A DNA stretch of 64,000 nucleotides from Nitrobacteraceae bacterium AZCC 2146 (lineage in GTDB: Bacteria > Pseudomonadota > Alphaproteobacteria > Rhizobiales > Xanthobacteraceae): contig JBAGRP010000001.1 of assembly GCA_036924855.1 (NCBI GenBank), forward strand, positions 124,001-188,000, given 5' to 3'. This document shows positions 36,394 through 45,922 of the stretch, piece by piece (the stretch's first letter is position 1; each line of letters starts with the position of its first letter). The notes under the pieces are model-generated. The model was not told the DNA's origin and searched no databases. It saw only the letters and a list, made by a program, of their open reading frames with translations. Made by a program: the position numbers and the translations under genes.

Positions 36394-36650
36394 GGTGCAT
36401 AGCAGACTGAGGCAAGCCGTCGCCCGGCAGACTTGTGGGTTCACGGACTGATTTCTTAGTATCACTGCCACCGCGGACGAACGATTTCCGGCGCAGGAGT
36501 CTTAGTCCGGCACTTACCGCATCAATCACATAGCGCACAGAACTACGCCGTGCCCTTCCAGCGTCCCTGACGGTCGTCATATCGCAGTCGGTGAAAATGC
36601 CGGCGGATGCAGGTTCGCGCGGATTACTGGCCTGTCTTCAGCGGCGGTGT
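36394..36650. other. intergenic stretch without a supported gene
   Basis: About 257 bases between the IS1182 element and the binding-protein gene. One short open frame on the minus strand (with YVIDAVSAGLRLLRRK) has basic low-complexity content and crosses the IS border, so I do not call it. No terminator-like stem or repeat was evident. Confidence 0.35.
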
Positions 36651-37853
36651 TTAACGCGTTTGCTCGGCGGACAGAGCTTCTGCATAAGGAAAACGAAGTC
36701 CGCCGGAAACGAAGTCTGGCGGTGACACCACGATTTGCCTCGACCCATTCCGGAATTGTTCAACTTCGTGACCGGATATTCCCTGGAATTGGACCTGCAG
36801 GACTCGCGGCTCCGGCCATTCGCCTTTTACCCCGAACCTGATGTCGCCCATGACGGTGTGAAAGGTCGCGCCTCGTGCGTAGGTGGAGAGGCTGGCGTCG
36901 TCGAAGCCGCCGGTCGCGTCGACAGCCTGGGCAACCACCTGCATCTGGGCATAAGCAAGCGGCGCCATGTAATGTCCCAGGAGGTCGACGCCGGCGGCGC
37001 CGGCCCGCGCCTGATAGGTGTTCAGGAATTCCTGAACCCCGGGGAACATCATCCTGGGGACCGGCGCCCAGTATTCGTAGTTCACGAAGCCATTGAGCAG
37101 CGGGCCGAGGGTGGTTTTCACCGCGGTGTTCTGCGGACCGATCATGCCGCCGCCGACCATCTTCGGGCGGAACGGGTGTGCATGGATGGTGCGCACGAGG
37201 CCGATCGAGTCCGCGAGGTAGGAGCAGAGAAACAACAGGTCGCAACCGCTTGCGGCGACAGCGTCGATGACAGGTTTGAAATTTTCGGTCGTCAGCGGAT
37301 AGGTGGCTTCGTGGACGATCCGGAATCCATACTTCCCGGCATTGGCCTTCGCGCCGAGAATCGGATTGCGCGAAAATTCCGCATCCGCCGAGACCAACGC
37401 CACGGTCGAGGGCCGAGGCGCCTGCGCAGCGGCAAGCTCGAAAAATCCTTCGGTGAGCGCGGCGTTCGGATCCGGCCCGGTCGGTATCATGGCGAAGTAG
37501 TTGGGATAGGCGAGCGCGTTGTTGACGCCGAGGCCCATCAACCCGACGAAAAAGCGCTGCCGCTCCATGATCAACGGCATCGCCGGCAACAGGGTGTTGG
37601 TGCCGTAACCGCCGATGACGAGATCGACCTTGTCTTCGTCCATCAGCCGTTGGTAGAGGCCGGGAACCAGTGAGGCGTCCGCGCGATCGTCGTAGCAGAT
37701 GAGTTCGACAGGTCGCCCGAGCAATCCACCCCGGTTGTTGATGTCCTCCCGCCAGATGTCATGGGCGAGCCGGGCCGACCGGCTGTTGCCCGCGAGCGGA
37801 CCGGTCAGCGAGAGGCAGTAGCCGATACGGATGGGCGCTGGCGTGGCGGGCAT
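36651..37853 (-). CDS. PBP1-type branched-chain/amide binding protein without signal peptide
   Basis: A 400-residue type 1 binding-fold protein: IRIGYCLSLTGPLAGNSRSA at the start, DIWREDINNRGGLLGRPVEL, VDLVIGGYGTNTLLP, VALVSADAEFSRN and VVGGGMIGPQNT-like lobe contacts. The N-terminus MPATPAPIRIGY has no signal peptide, and the in-frame upstream sequence is arginine-rich and overlaps the next gene, so export is unlikely. Cytosolic PBP1 proteins such as AmiC act as ligand sensors. It starts 11 bases after the isochorismatase gene with AGAGG before its ATG. It may sense or sequester a small amide/acid substrate; a missed export signal is the alternative. Confidence 0.8.
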   Translation of the reverse strand: MPATPAPIRIGYCLSLTGPLAGNSRSARLAHDIWREDINNRGGLLGRPVELICYDDRADASLVPGLYQRLMDEDKVDLVIGGYGTNTLLPAMPLIMERQRFFVGLMGLGVNNALAYPNYFAMIPTGPDPNAALTEGFFELAAAQAPRPSTVALVSADAEFSRNPILGAKANAGKYGFRIVHEATYPLTTENFKPVIDAVAASGCDLLFLCSYLADSIGLVRTIHAHPFRPKMVGGGMIGPQNTAVKTTLGPLLNGFVNYEYWAPVPRMMFPGVQEFLNTYQARAGAAGVDLLGHYMAPLAYAQMQVVAQAVDATGGFDDASLSTYARGATFHTVMGDIRFGVKGEWPEPRVLQVQFQGISGHEVEQFRNGSRQIVVSPPDFVSGGLRFPYAEALSAEQTR

Positions 37854-37864
37854 GTCGCGCCTCT

Positions 37865-38515
37865 TCAAGCGCCGGCTTTGGCGCGCCCGGCGAGCAACTG
37901 CAGTTCCCAGGCCAAGGCGACACCGCTGGCTCCGCCATGTTCGAGAACGACGCCGGCGACGCCGGCGGCTGTCTCCTCGCGCGCCCAATCACGCTGCCAT
38001 TCGCCGAGCACGGCCATCCAGGTGATCGGCACGGCTCCTGCGGCGACCATGCGACGCACGGCCATGTCATGAGCTTCCAGTGAAACGCCGCCTGAAGCGT
38101 CGGTGACGATGAAGACGTCATATCCCTCGGCGAGCGCCTGGATCGCCGGCATGGCGAGGCAGATCTCGGTGTAGAGCGCGGCCAGCACGAGCTGCTTGCG
38201 CCCGCTCTTCTTCACGATGTCGGTAACCTTGGGGTCTTCCCAGGTGTTGATGAAGGTGCGGTCGATCGGCTTCTGCTCCGGAAAGACATCCTGAAGCCCC
38301 TTGATGATGTAGCCGCCGCGTTCCTCGATCACCGTGGTCAGGATCGTCGGCACGTTGAAGACCTTCGCCGTCTTGGCGAGGCCGATGACGTTGTTGACGA
38401 TCATCGCCGGGTCGTGGCTGTTCAGGTTGGTGAACTGGTACGGCTGATGGTCGATCAGCACGAGGATGCTGTCTTCCGGGCGCAGCAGGGCGTCGAGGCC
38501 GGTCTTGGCGGGCAT
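37865..38515 (-). CDS. isochorismatase-family hydrolase (YcaC-like)
   Basis: A 216-residue hydrolase with the YcaC pattern: SILVLIDHQPYQFTNLNSHD (Asp), a Lys in KKSGRKQLVLAALYTEICLAMPA and the Cys of TEIC at the nucleophile position, then VFIVTDASGGVSLEAHDMAVRRM. The family includes cysteine hydrolases of amides and hydroxamates, but YcaC's substrate is unknown. A weak Rossmann-like strand order fits. It is between the SnoaL-like and binding-protein genes, on one probable operon with them. Confidence 0.87.
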   Translation of the reverse strand: MPAKTGLDALLRPEDSILVLIDHQPYQFTNLNSHDPAMIVNNVIGLAKTAKVFNVPTILTTVIEERGGYIIKGLQDVFPEQKPIDRTFINTWEDPKVTDIVKKSGRKQLVLAALYTEICLAMPAIQALAEGYDVFIVTDASGGVSLEAHDMAVRRMVAAGAVPITWMAVLGEWQRDWAREETAAGVAGVVLEHGGASGVALAWELQLLAGRAKAGA

Positions 38516-38545
38516 GGGGACTCCTTGGGATGGGCAGGCGGCGGC

Positions 38546-38923
38546 TCAGGCGCCGGTGGGGTCGATAAAGACGTGGAGGGTATGGATGTGGCTGCCTTCG
38601 AACCGGGCGACATCGGTTCCGGTCACGGCTACGGGACCGTTCGGTGGACCGGCCTGCCAGCGCAGCCGTCCGACACCGTGGTGGCCGACGGCGGGGCCCA
38701 TCGCCGTGAAGGCGAAGTTGGGCGGCAGGCTCGACAACAGCGCTTCCACCGCGTGGCTGATAGCGGCATGGCCCGTCGCCAAGGCATCCGGTTCATACAA
38801 TGTCGCGTCGCCGGCATAGAGTTCTGCGATGGCTTTCATCCGGCGGGAGGCGTTGCGCTCGCCGAACACCCGTGCGAGATTTGCCTGCATGAGGCTGTCA
38901 TAGTCGATGGATTTCGAGCTCAT
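38546..38923 (-). CDS. SnoaL-like / NTF2-fold small protein
   Basis: A 125-residue protein with an N-terminal helix (RMKAIAELYAGDATLYEPD), then a beta-rich part (GRLRWQAG, VTGTDVARFEGSHIHTLHVFID). It has the length and pattern of the cone-shaped NTF2/SnoaL fold used by isomerases, hydratases and dehydratases as well as binding proteins. No clear catalytic residue can be named from sequence. It is 30 bases upstream of the isochorismatase gene on the same strand. Confidence 0.75.
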   Translation of the reverse strand: MSSKSIDYDSLMQANLARVFGERNASRRMKAIAELYAGDATLYEPDALATGHAAISHAVEALLSSLPPNFAFTAMGPAVGHHGVGRLRWQAGPPNGPVAVTGTDVARFEGSHIHTLHVFIDPTGA

Positions 38924-39083
38924 CTTCTGCCCTCCAGGGATCGGGAGTTCCGGAGGGCGAATGTCTTCAAAGGCTTGATACGGTTTCGCTCGCCTGTCCG
39001 GTCGCGAGTCTATTGCCCCGCCGTTTTGCGGAAGACACTGTTCGATTTTGCTGTTGGCAGTCCGAATCCGCTACGGGATCTGA

Positions 39084-39965
39084 TCAGTTTTTCCGGTCGT
39101 GCCGCCACGCTGCCGGTGTCGCTCCGGTGAGTTTCCGGAACGTGCGCCCGAAATGCACCGCATCGGCAAAGCCGGTGGCCTCGGCCACCTGGTCGAGCGA
39201 GGCGGGGGTGTCGATCAGCAGGGCCTGCGCACGGCGGATGCGCGCATCGAGTTGCCAGCGATAGGGCGCCATCCCGGTCGAGGCCTTGAACGCCCGGCTG
39301 AAGTGCGACTGCGACAGTTGCGCCAGCTGCGCCAGATGCGCGAGCTCCACGCGCGCAGGCAGCCGCGCGTCGAGATATTCGACGATACGCCGAAGTTGCC
39401 AGGGAGCCAGGCCCTTGGCGTCCGCGCCAGGCTCCGGTGGATTGGCGAAGAGCTGCGCCGTGATCGCGGCGGTCAGCCCGTCGCCATAGAGTTGCACTGA
39501 CGGATCGGGATCGTTCACTGCATAGGAGAGCAGCCTGACCAGGGTCCAGATGCGATCGTCGGAAAAGCGCAACCGCGGCGTAGTGATCGCATCGGCGTCG
39601 AATTCGGTGGCCAGCCGCTCGCCGAGCACCGCGAGATCGAAAGTCAGGGTGGCGTCCTTCACGAAGCGCGTGTCGGCGCTGTAGCCCCACATCTCCATGC
39701 CGGCCGGCGCGAAGTGCATGTGCCTGGGCATATAGCCGATCGGGCAGGGCTGGTCCTCGCGCAGGCGTGGTTCGCAGTGGCTTCCGATCTCTTCCAGCAC
39801 AACGCTGAGGCGGGTTTCGGTCTCGTAGCGCAGATGATGAGTCACCCGGCCCGCGCAATGGAATTCGCTGACGTCGACGCCCACGCCGTTCCATGCGCGC
39901 TGCGCCATCGACAGGCTCAGCACGTTCTCAGGTAATGGCGTCAAACGATCGGTGCGCGTCTGCAA
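39084..39965 (-). CDS. AraC-family transcriptional regulator
   Basis: A 293-residue AraC protein. The C-terminal double HTH spans about 192-290: VELAHLAQLAQLSQSHFSRAFKA, then ATGFADAVHFGRTFRKLTGATPAAW. The N-terminal half is a sensor with a CRYETETRLSVVLEEIG-like cupin pattern. TTG at 39965 follows a GGAGAG site; an ATG 19 codons later is an alternative. It is the upstream gene of the SnoaL/isochorismatase/binding protein set and probably regulates it. Confidence 0.9.
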   Translation of the reverse strand: MQTRTDRLTPLPENVLSLSMAQRAWNGVGVDVSEFHCAGRVTHHLRYETETRLSVVLEEIGSHCEPRLREDQPCPIGYMPRHMHFAPAGMEMWGYSADTRFVKDATLTFDLAVLGERLATEFDADAITTPRLRFSDDRIWTLVRLLSYAVNDPDPSVQLYGDGLTAAITAQLFANPPEPGADAKGLAPWQLRRIVEYLDARLPARVELAHLAQLAQLSQSHFSRAFKASTGMAPYRWQLDARIRRAQALLIDTPASLDQVAEATGFADAVHFGRTFRKLTGATPAAWRHDRKN

Positions 39966-40122
39966 GGTCGGGCTCTCCGGCTGTCAGAGCGAACAGCTTA
40001 GCGCGGGGGCGCTGAGAGTCACGTCACGGGACCTCATCAGTCGCGATGAAATAATGATATGCAGATCGTTGAGTTAGGGGGCCAAGTTTCTGAGAATACA
40101 GAAGTATTCAAGTGGCTGGGGA

Positions 40123-40598
40123 ACTAGGATTCCAGCCCAGACTCGTGTGGCCGATCAAAAACCGTTGGCCTGCAGTAACTTGCGAGCAGCCACGGCGGTC
40201 GTGTAGGCGCACTGTGGACCATTGTTGTGGACCATTCAAGCCGCGGCGGGACCAAACCCGCCTCGGGCGGCTAGGGCCGGCGAGGGAGCTCCATCTTACT
40301 GAAGCTGGTAGATGATCGAGCTGTCCTGACGTCGCGTTCGGGTGACCCCAGCGGGTGGCTCGCGAGCGTCCCATATGCCTCCCGACGACGACTTCGCCAG
40401 ACACACCCGTTATCTCAGCTTCGCACGCTGATTACTGCGTTTACGGGTGGCGCAATCCTGGATGCCCGACGTTAGAATAGCCGAGCACTTCGATCGCAGT
40501 AGCTCGCCGTGCGTCAGACGCTGGCAGGAAGGTTTTGACCTTTTCGGATGAGGTCTGAGGTTTTGTCCAGAGGCTTCGCGACCGGCGGCTTCTGGCGG
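40123..40598. repeat. ~480-bp direct repeat, copy A
   Basis: This stretch is nearly repeated at 55298-55777, including ACTAGGATTCCAGCCCAG at its start and the segment ACCGGCGGCTTCTGGCGG at its end. By eye the two copies agree at well over 90 percent of positions. It has no convincing gene; open frames on both strands are short. In both copies it ends exactly at the border of the same IS. It may be a remnant of a larger element or a non-autonomous one. The 157 bases before it, after the AraC gene, hold nothing that I recognise. Confidence 0.8.
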
Positions 40599-42191
40599 AT
40601 TGTGTTGATTTAGTTTGCGGTTGATCAACGTTGGCCGGCGTGATTCCATCCTTGTGTTGCTTTGCGGAGGGGCAGGACGATGATGGGGATGCAGACGTCG
40701 CCGGCACGGCTGTTCTACGATTTCTGCCTCGATGACCACGTTCCCGGCGATCACCTGCTTCGTCGCATCGACCAGTTCCTCGAACTTGAGACGGTGCGCT
40801 CGGAACTAAAGCCGTTCTACAGCACCATTGGCCGCCCCTCGATTGATCCTGAGCTGATGATGCGGATGCTGATCGTCGGCTATTGCATGGGCATCCGATC
40901 CGAACGGCGGCTGTGCGATGAGGTCCATCTCAACCTGGCCTATCGCTGGTTTTGTCGTCTGGGGCTCGACGGCAAGGTGCCGGACCACTCCACCTTCTCG
41001 CGCAACCGCCATGGCCGGTTCCGGCAGAGTGATATCCTGCGGCATTTGTTCGAGGCGGTGGTGGGGCGGTGCCTGCGCGAAGGTCTTGTTGGCGGTGAGG
41101 GGTTCGCGGTGGACGCGAGCCTGATCGCAGCCGATGCCAACAAGCAGCGGTCCATCCCCGGAGATCAGTGGCGGGTCGATGACCTTGGCGCCGATGCCGG
41201 GCAGGCTGTTCGCGAGTATCTGGCAACCCTGGACGATGCTGCTTTCGGCGCTGCCAGCGAGGTGACGCCGAAGTTCATCTCGCCTTCGGATCCAGCCGCG
41301 CAGTGGACCGGCGCCCATAAGGGGCACGCCTTCTTCGCCTACGCAACCAACTACCTGATCGACACGGAGAACGCTGTCATTCTCGACGTCGAAGCCAGCC
41401 GAGCCATCCGCCAGGCGGAGGTCGGAGCCTCACGCACTATGATCGATCGAACCACCAAACGCTTTGGCCTCAGGCCCCGGTACCTTGCTGCCGACAGCGC
41501 CTATGGCTCGGCTGCGAACCTGGCCTGGCTGGTCAAGGAGCGGCAGATCGAACCGCACATCCCGGTGTTCGACAAGTCCAACCGGACCGACGGCACCTTC
41601 TCGCGATCCGACTTCGTCTTCGACGCTGAACGCAACCACTACACCTGCCCACAGGGCAATTTGCTGGTGCAGTTCAGGCGAACCTTCGCGACGCCGCGCT
41701 CGGGCATCACCAAAGACGGAACGCGGCTATACCGATCGAGCAAGTCTGATTGCCAGGGCTGCGCCCTCAAGGCGAAGTGCTGTCCGAACACGCCGCAGCG
41801 CAAAGTGCCGCGTGACCTCGACGAAGATGCTCGTGATGTCGTCCGAGCTCTGGCAAACACGCCGGCCTACGAACGTTCGCGGCATCGCCGGAAGAAGATC
41901 GAGATGCTGTTCGCCCATCTCAAGCGCATCCTTAGACTCGGTCGCCTCAGATTGCGCGGCCCCAACGGCGCACGAGACGAATTCCTCCTCGCCGCCACCG
42001 CCCAAAACCTGAGAAAGCTCGCAAAGCTTCGACCGATGCCGGCCGTCTGCCCTCTGGGGGCATGACGATGCACACGATCAAGGGGCTGAGGCCTCCATGA
42101 ACGGCCCGGATTAGAAACATCGCCTCTATAAATAGACGTGGGACCGGAAAGGACCGGCTCGAATGCAACGCGGCGACTAAATCAACAATAT
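40599..42191 (+). mobile_element. IS copy 1 (1593 bp, IS1182/IS5-like), plus orientation
   Basis: The left end reads ATTGTGTTGATTTAGTTTG and the right end, on the other strand, ATATTGTTGATTTAGTCGC, so the ends share TGTTGATTTAGT as an inverted repeat. The same ends and length recur at 53444-55036, which fixes the borders. It is one flank of the cargo region at 42192-53443 and is in opposite orientation to copy 2. The insertion splits a palindromic target (see findings). Confidence 0.9.
40680..42065 (+). CDS. IS1182-like DDE transposase, intact copy 1
   Basis: A 461-residue transposase. The N-terminal DUF772 domain has FYSTIGRPSIDPELMMRMLIVG and SERRLCDEVHLNLAYRWF; the DDE residues lie in FAVDASLIAADANK, YLAADSAYGSAANLAW and KIEMLFAHLKRIL. 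A cysteine cluster (CQGCALKAKCC) precedes the last motif. The ATG at 40680 has GGGGCAGG before it. The translation is the same as that of copy 2. Confidence 0.92.
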   Translation: MMGMQTSPARLFYDFCLDDHVPGDHLLRRIDQFLELETVRSELKPFYSTIGRPSIDPELMMRMLIVGYCMGIRSERRLCDEVHLNLAYRWFCRLGLDGKVPDHSTFSRNRHGRFRQSDILRHLFEAVVGRCLREGLVGGEGFAVDASLIAADANKQRSIPGDQWRVDDLGADAGQAVREYLATLDDAAFGAASEVTPKFISPSDPAAQWTGAHKGHAFFAYATNYLIDTENAVILDVEASRAIRQAEVGASRTMIDRTTKRFGLRPRYLAADSAYGSAANLAWLVKERQIEPHIPVFDKSNRTDGTFSRSDFVFDAERNHYTCPQGNLLVQFRRTFATPRSGITKDGTRLYRSSKSDCQGCALKAKCCPNTPQRKVPRDLDEDARDVVRALANTPAYERSRHRRKKIEMLFAHLKRILRLGRLRLRGPNGARDEFLLAATAQNLRKLAKLRPMPAVCPLGA

Positions 42192-42318
42192 CGGCGCAAA
42201 GCGGTCGGTCGCATAAACGACCTGATCGGTAGCAGCGAACTAGTGTATTCGAAGGTCATACGGCCGCCGATCGGAATGCTTGATGCGGACCAGGGGACGC
42301 AGTCCGCTCTGTGAGGCC
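42192..42318 (+). pseudogene. possible 3' part of an ORF separated by the IS
   Basis: Reading from the IS border in the frame GAT CGG CGC AAA, the stretch encodes RRKAVGRINDLIGSSELVYS and ends TQSAL at a TGA. No start lies in this piece. At the other end of the cargo, at 53353-53443, an ORF start (MVDQPDKRAAYNDSAVRISA, then NQIPDRPLLAD) is interrupted by IS copy 2 in the same frame relation. The two halves could be one small gene. I do not recognise the product. Confidence 0.3.
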
Positions 42319-42375
42319 GCCTGCGGCATCGCAAGGACCAACGCGCCGACCGTGCTCATCGACGCCGGGCGTGTC

Positions 42376-43962
42376 CTAAGTTCGGTAGATTCCGACCAGT
42401 TCGGCTCGCAGCTTCGCCTTCTGAATCTTGCCGGTTGCGGTCTTCGGCATTGTCTCGGTGAAGATAATGCGTTTCGGGCATTTGAAAGGGCTGAGATGAC
42501 TCCGCACTTTCTTCAGAAGGGTCTCTTCATCGATCCTATGCCCAGCTTTGAGAATGACGACTGCTGTCACCGCTTCGCCCCAGCGATCATGCGGCAGACC
42601 GATTACGGCTGTCTCCTGCACGCCGGGATCAGCGGCGTAGAGCGCCTTTTCCACCTCAATGGACGCGACGTTCTCGCCGCCGCTCTTGATTACGTCCTTG
42701 AATCGGTCCTCGAACCACAGAATGCCGTCCCTGTCGAAATGACCGGAATCGCCGGAGTGAAACCAGCCATGGACGAAGGCCGCGGCAGTGGCGGCGGGAT
42801 CGTGCAGATAGCCCGACATGACTTGCGGACTGCGATAGACGATTTCACCTGATTGACCTTGAGGCAAAAACTGGCCCGCTTCGTTCATGATCGCGACTTC
42901 GACATTGGCTGACGGCGTGCCGACCGCCCCTGGATGGCTCAATTGATGCTCCGGCCGGAAATACACTGCAAGCGGGTTCATCTCGGTCTGGCCGAACATC
43001 AGGGCGAACTGGCAACCGAAGCGCGCGATCGCCTTCTGTAGTTCGTGGGTCGGCATCGGCGCCATCGCATAAATCGCAAGACGCATGCTCGAAACGTCGC
43101 GATCATGCTGATCTAGCTGTTCCAGCATCGCGCGATACATCATAGGCAATGCGAATGTCAGGGTCAGGTGCTCGGATTCGATCAGGGTGAGAAGGCGATC
43201 CGCGTCGAAACCACGCTGAATGAAAATAGCAGCGCCGACCGCGATCGCCGGAGTCACGATGACATTCAACTGGGCGGTGTGGAACAACGGCATGAGAGCC
43301 GTCACGCGATCGTCCGCCGTCATGCGTGTGTCGAGTGCGACCCCAAGGGACTCAAGATAGACCGCCAGATGGCTGCTGACGACGCCCTTGGGCGCCGAGG
43401 TGGTGCCGCTGGTGTAAAGATACGATATCGGGTCGCGGTCTGTGACGAAAGCTGCCGGTTCGTGTTGGGGCATGCCCTTCTGCAGCGTGTCGAAGGTAAC
43501 GGTCCGGCGATCTGCGATCGCCGTATCGCCCACGTCGCCAATGACGACCACGTCCTTCACACCGGCGGTATCGACCAGCGCGCCCTCAAGCTGTTCGATC
43601 AGTGCACTCTCGACCACGACGCCTTTGACGGCGGCATGATTCAGCACATAGGCAAGTTCACCGTAGCGCCAGAACAGATTGATGGGCACGCACACCAGGC
43701 CGAGTTTGGCGCAGGCGAAATAGGTGACAATAAATTCCGCGTTGTTCGCCGTCATTAATCCCAGGGCATCGCCGCGCCGATAGCCGAGGCCCGTGAGTCC
43801 ATGCGCTGTTCTGTTTACCCATTCATTGAATTCGCGGTAGGTAAGGCGACGATCCGCATCGACGATGGCGAGCCGACCCGGAGCCCGCGCAGCGCTGCGG
43901 ATCAGAAGGTCGCCGAGATTGACGCGAGAAATAAGATTTCGATACAGACTTTCCTCAGGCAT
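42376..43962 (-). CDS. acyl-CoA ligase (AMP-forming), second in the minus-strand operon
   Basis: A 528-residue ANL-family enzyme: P-loop-like YLYTSGTTSAPKGVVSSH (about 170-187), A5 motif MFGQTEMNP, the A7 stretch GWFHSGDSGHFDRDG, and the C-terminal catalytic Lys in KTATGKIQKAKLR. It forms an acyl-CoA from an acid, ATP and CoA. The ATG at 43962 has GGGGAG 9 bases upstream, preferred to one 15 codons earlier. It is the last gene of the operon reading away from the TetR gene, about 350 bases from the other ligase; that gap contains no supported gene. Substrate is probably a branched or medium-chain acid, inferred from the neighbours. Confidence 0.9.
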   Translation of the reverse strand: MPEESLYRNLISRVNLGDLLIRSAARAPGRLAIVDADRRLTYREFNEWVNRTAHGLTGLGYRRGDALGLMTANNAEFIVTYFACAKLGLVCVPINLFWRYGELAYVLNHAAVKGVVVESALIEQLEGALVDTAGVKDVVVIGDVGDTAIADRRTVTFDTLQKGMPQHEPAAFVTDRDPISYLYTSGTTSAPKGVVSSHLAVYLESLGVALDTRMTADDRVTALMPLFHTAQLNVIVTPAIAVGAAIFIQRGFDADRLLTLIESEHLTLTFALPMMYRAMLEQLDQHDRDVSSMRLAIYAMAPMPTHELQKAIARFGCQFALMFGQTEMNPLAVYFRPEHQLSHPGAVGTPSANVEVAIMNEAGQFLPQGQSGEIVYRSPQVMSGYLHDPAATAAAFVHGWFHSGDSGHFDRDGILWFEDRFKDVIKSGGENVASIEVEKALYAADPGVQETAVIGLPHDRWGEAVTAVVILKAGHRIDEETLLKKVRSHLSPFKCPKRIIFTETMPKTATGKIQKAKLRAELVGIYRT

Positions 43963-44308
43963 GTGCGTGCTCCCCAGCGTGATTTCGAGCCGGCCGATTT
44001 TAGTCATTGGCAGCCGGAAAATTCTGTCGATAGGATTTCGAGGCGTTTGGTGGCGAACTCAGGTCTAACGGCGATTCCCGCTCCATCATCACAAGGCGCA
44101 GCGTCCACAATCTTGTGTGTCGCCGCCGCTCAGCGCCCCATAGGGGCGATGGCAGGCGCGAAGAGCCGCGTCTAACCGACATGGCTTGACGTTGCGCATT
44201 TGAAGTTTCCCGATCCCTAGTAACACTCGGCGCCATTGCAATAGATCTGGTGTCCACAGAGAAGGGTTTTTTCGTACTGGCCGCAACTTCGCATTCTGAC
44301 TTCCGCTG

Positions 44309-45859
44309 CTATATAATTCTGCTCTTGCGATCGCCCCAATAGCGATCACGCAGCAAGCGCTTGTAGAGCTTCCCGGTGGGAAGACGGGGAAGCTCGGCCT
44401 CGAAATCTACAGAGCGCGGGCACTTTTGACGCGACAGATGTTTGGCGCAGAAGGCAATAAGCTCGTCTGACAGAGCGGAACTCGCTGGTATGCCAGGCAT
44501 CACCTGCACAACCGCCTTTACTTCTTCACCCAAGTCTTCGTTTGGGATGCCGAAGACGGCAGCGTCGGCGATCTTCGGGTGTGTGATGAGCAAGTTCTCG
44601 CATTCCTGCGGGTAGATATTTACGCCTCCGGACACGATCATGAAGGTAGCTCGGTCCGTCAGGTACAGGAACCCGTCGTCGTCCACGTATCCGACATCGC
44701 CGACCGTGCTCATCGTTGCATCCGGTGACCGTGCGTCAGCCGTTTTCGCGGGATCGTTGAAATACTCGAAGGGAGTGGCGGTCTTGAACCAAAGCGTGCC
44801 CGATGTTCCCTTTGGGCACGGCTTCATGTCCTCGTCCAGGACATGCAGGTCCCCAAGCATGACTTTGCCTACCGTGCCACGGTGCGCAAGCCATTGTGCG
44901 CTGTCGCAGGCGGCGAACCCGAGCCCTTCCGTCGCGCCGTAATATTCGTGAATGATAGGCCCCCACCATTCGATCATTTGTTCCTTGACCTGCGACGGAC
45001 ATGGCGCGGCCGCATGGATGACGACCTCGAGAGAGGACAGATCATGGCCCTCTCTTTCGGCTCGCGGCAGCTTAAGCATCCGCGAAAACATGGTGGGCAC
45101 CAGTTGACTGTGGGTCGGCCGGTATTTTTCGACCAACTGCAGGTAATGCTCCGGATCGAAATTCTCCATGATGATCGCGGTTCCGCCGTTGCGGATGACG
45201 AGATTGACGGCCGCCTGCGGCGCCGAGTGATAGAGCGGGGCAGGGGACAAATAGACCAGGCCTTCCCGATAACGCCAAAGTTTCTGAAGAAAATCGAACA
45301 ACGGGAGCTGCTGTGACGGCGGTTGTTCAGGCAGGGGGCGGATAATGCCTTTCGGTTGACCGGTGGTGCCCGATGAATAGAGCATTGCAGTGCCGACCGA
45401 TTCGTCGGCGATCGGAGTCGTTGACATCGATGCCAGGGCATCGTCGAAATTGAGGATGCGATTGCCGTCGCCCGGACCATTCACGACCAGCGCAGCTTCC
45501 ACTTTCGGGCACTGGCTAAGGGCCTCGATGGCGACGGCACGCTTTTCTTCCGAAAAGATCAGCACCTTGGATTCGCTGTTGTTAATGATGTAGGCGAGCT
45601 CCTGAGGCGTCAGGAATGAATTGATGCAGGTAAAGTAGAGGCCGGCGCGCTCGCCTGCTCCGCAGCACTCGAGATAGCGCGCATTGTTCTCCATGAAGAT
45701 CGCATAATGATCGAGACGCTTCAGGCCGCGGCTTCGCAGGAAGTGCGCGAGCTGGTTGGTGCGTGCTTCGAGTTCGGCGTAGGTAACCGTCTCGCCCGAT
45801 TGCGCCATGATGAAGGCGGGCTGGTCACCCTTCGGTTTAGCATGCATGCCTGGGTACAT
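44309..45859 (-). CDS. acyl-CoA ligase (AMP-forming), FadD4-like
   Basis: A 516-residue ANL-family enzyme with AMLYSSGTTGQPKGIIRPLP, EYYGATEGLGFAACDS, and the A8/A10 motifs STVGDVGYVDDDGFLYLTDR and PRLPTGKLYKRLLRD (catalytic Lys). AGGGAG precedes the ATG. It is 63 bases downstream of the SDR gene on the same strand. Its overall pattern (EAERAGLYFTCINSF-like, with CGAGERAGLYFTCIN) is close to FadD4-type ligases. Two ligases in one cluster suggest more than one acid is activated, or activation at two steps. Confidence 0.9.
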   Translation of the reverse strand: MYPGMHAKPKGDQPAFIMAQSGETVTYAELEARTNQLAHFLRSRGLKRLDHYAIFMENNARYLECCGAGERAGLYFTCINSFLTPQELAYIINNSESKVLIFSEEKRAVAIEALSQCPKVEAALVVNGPGDGNRILNFDDALASMSTTPIADESVGTAMLYSSGTTGQPKGIIRPLPEQPPSQQLPLFDFLQKLWRYREGLVYLSPAPLYHSAPQAAVNLVIRNGGTAIIMENFDPEHYLQLVEKYRPTHSQLVPTMFSRMLKLPRAEREGHDLSSLEVVIHAAAPCPSQVKEQMIEWWGPIIHEYYGATEGLGFAACDSAQWLAHRGTVGKVMLGDLHVLDEDMKPCPKGTSGTLWFKTATPFEYFNDPAKTADARSPDATMSTVGDVGYVDDDGFLYLTDRATFMIVSGGVNIYPQECENLLITHPKIADAAVFGIPNEDLGEEVKAVVQVMPGIPASSALSDELIAFCAKHLSRQKCPRSVDFEAELPRLPTGKLYKRLLRDRYWGDRKSRII

Positions 45860-45922
45860 TGCGGTCGCTCCCTGTGGTGATGTTGATGCCGAATTGACTT
45901 CGGTCTTGAATCGAATTCGAGT

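Noticed and set aside
36362..36580. Short basic ORF to the right of the IS1182 element
   Set aside because: It crosses the IS border, has low-complexity basic residues and no clear homologue from memory.
42280..42852. Open frame opposite the acyl-CoA ligase gene end
   Set aside because: Overlaps the ligase on the other strand and has no recognisable motif or ribosome site.
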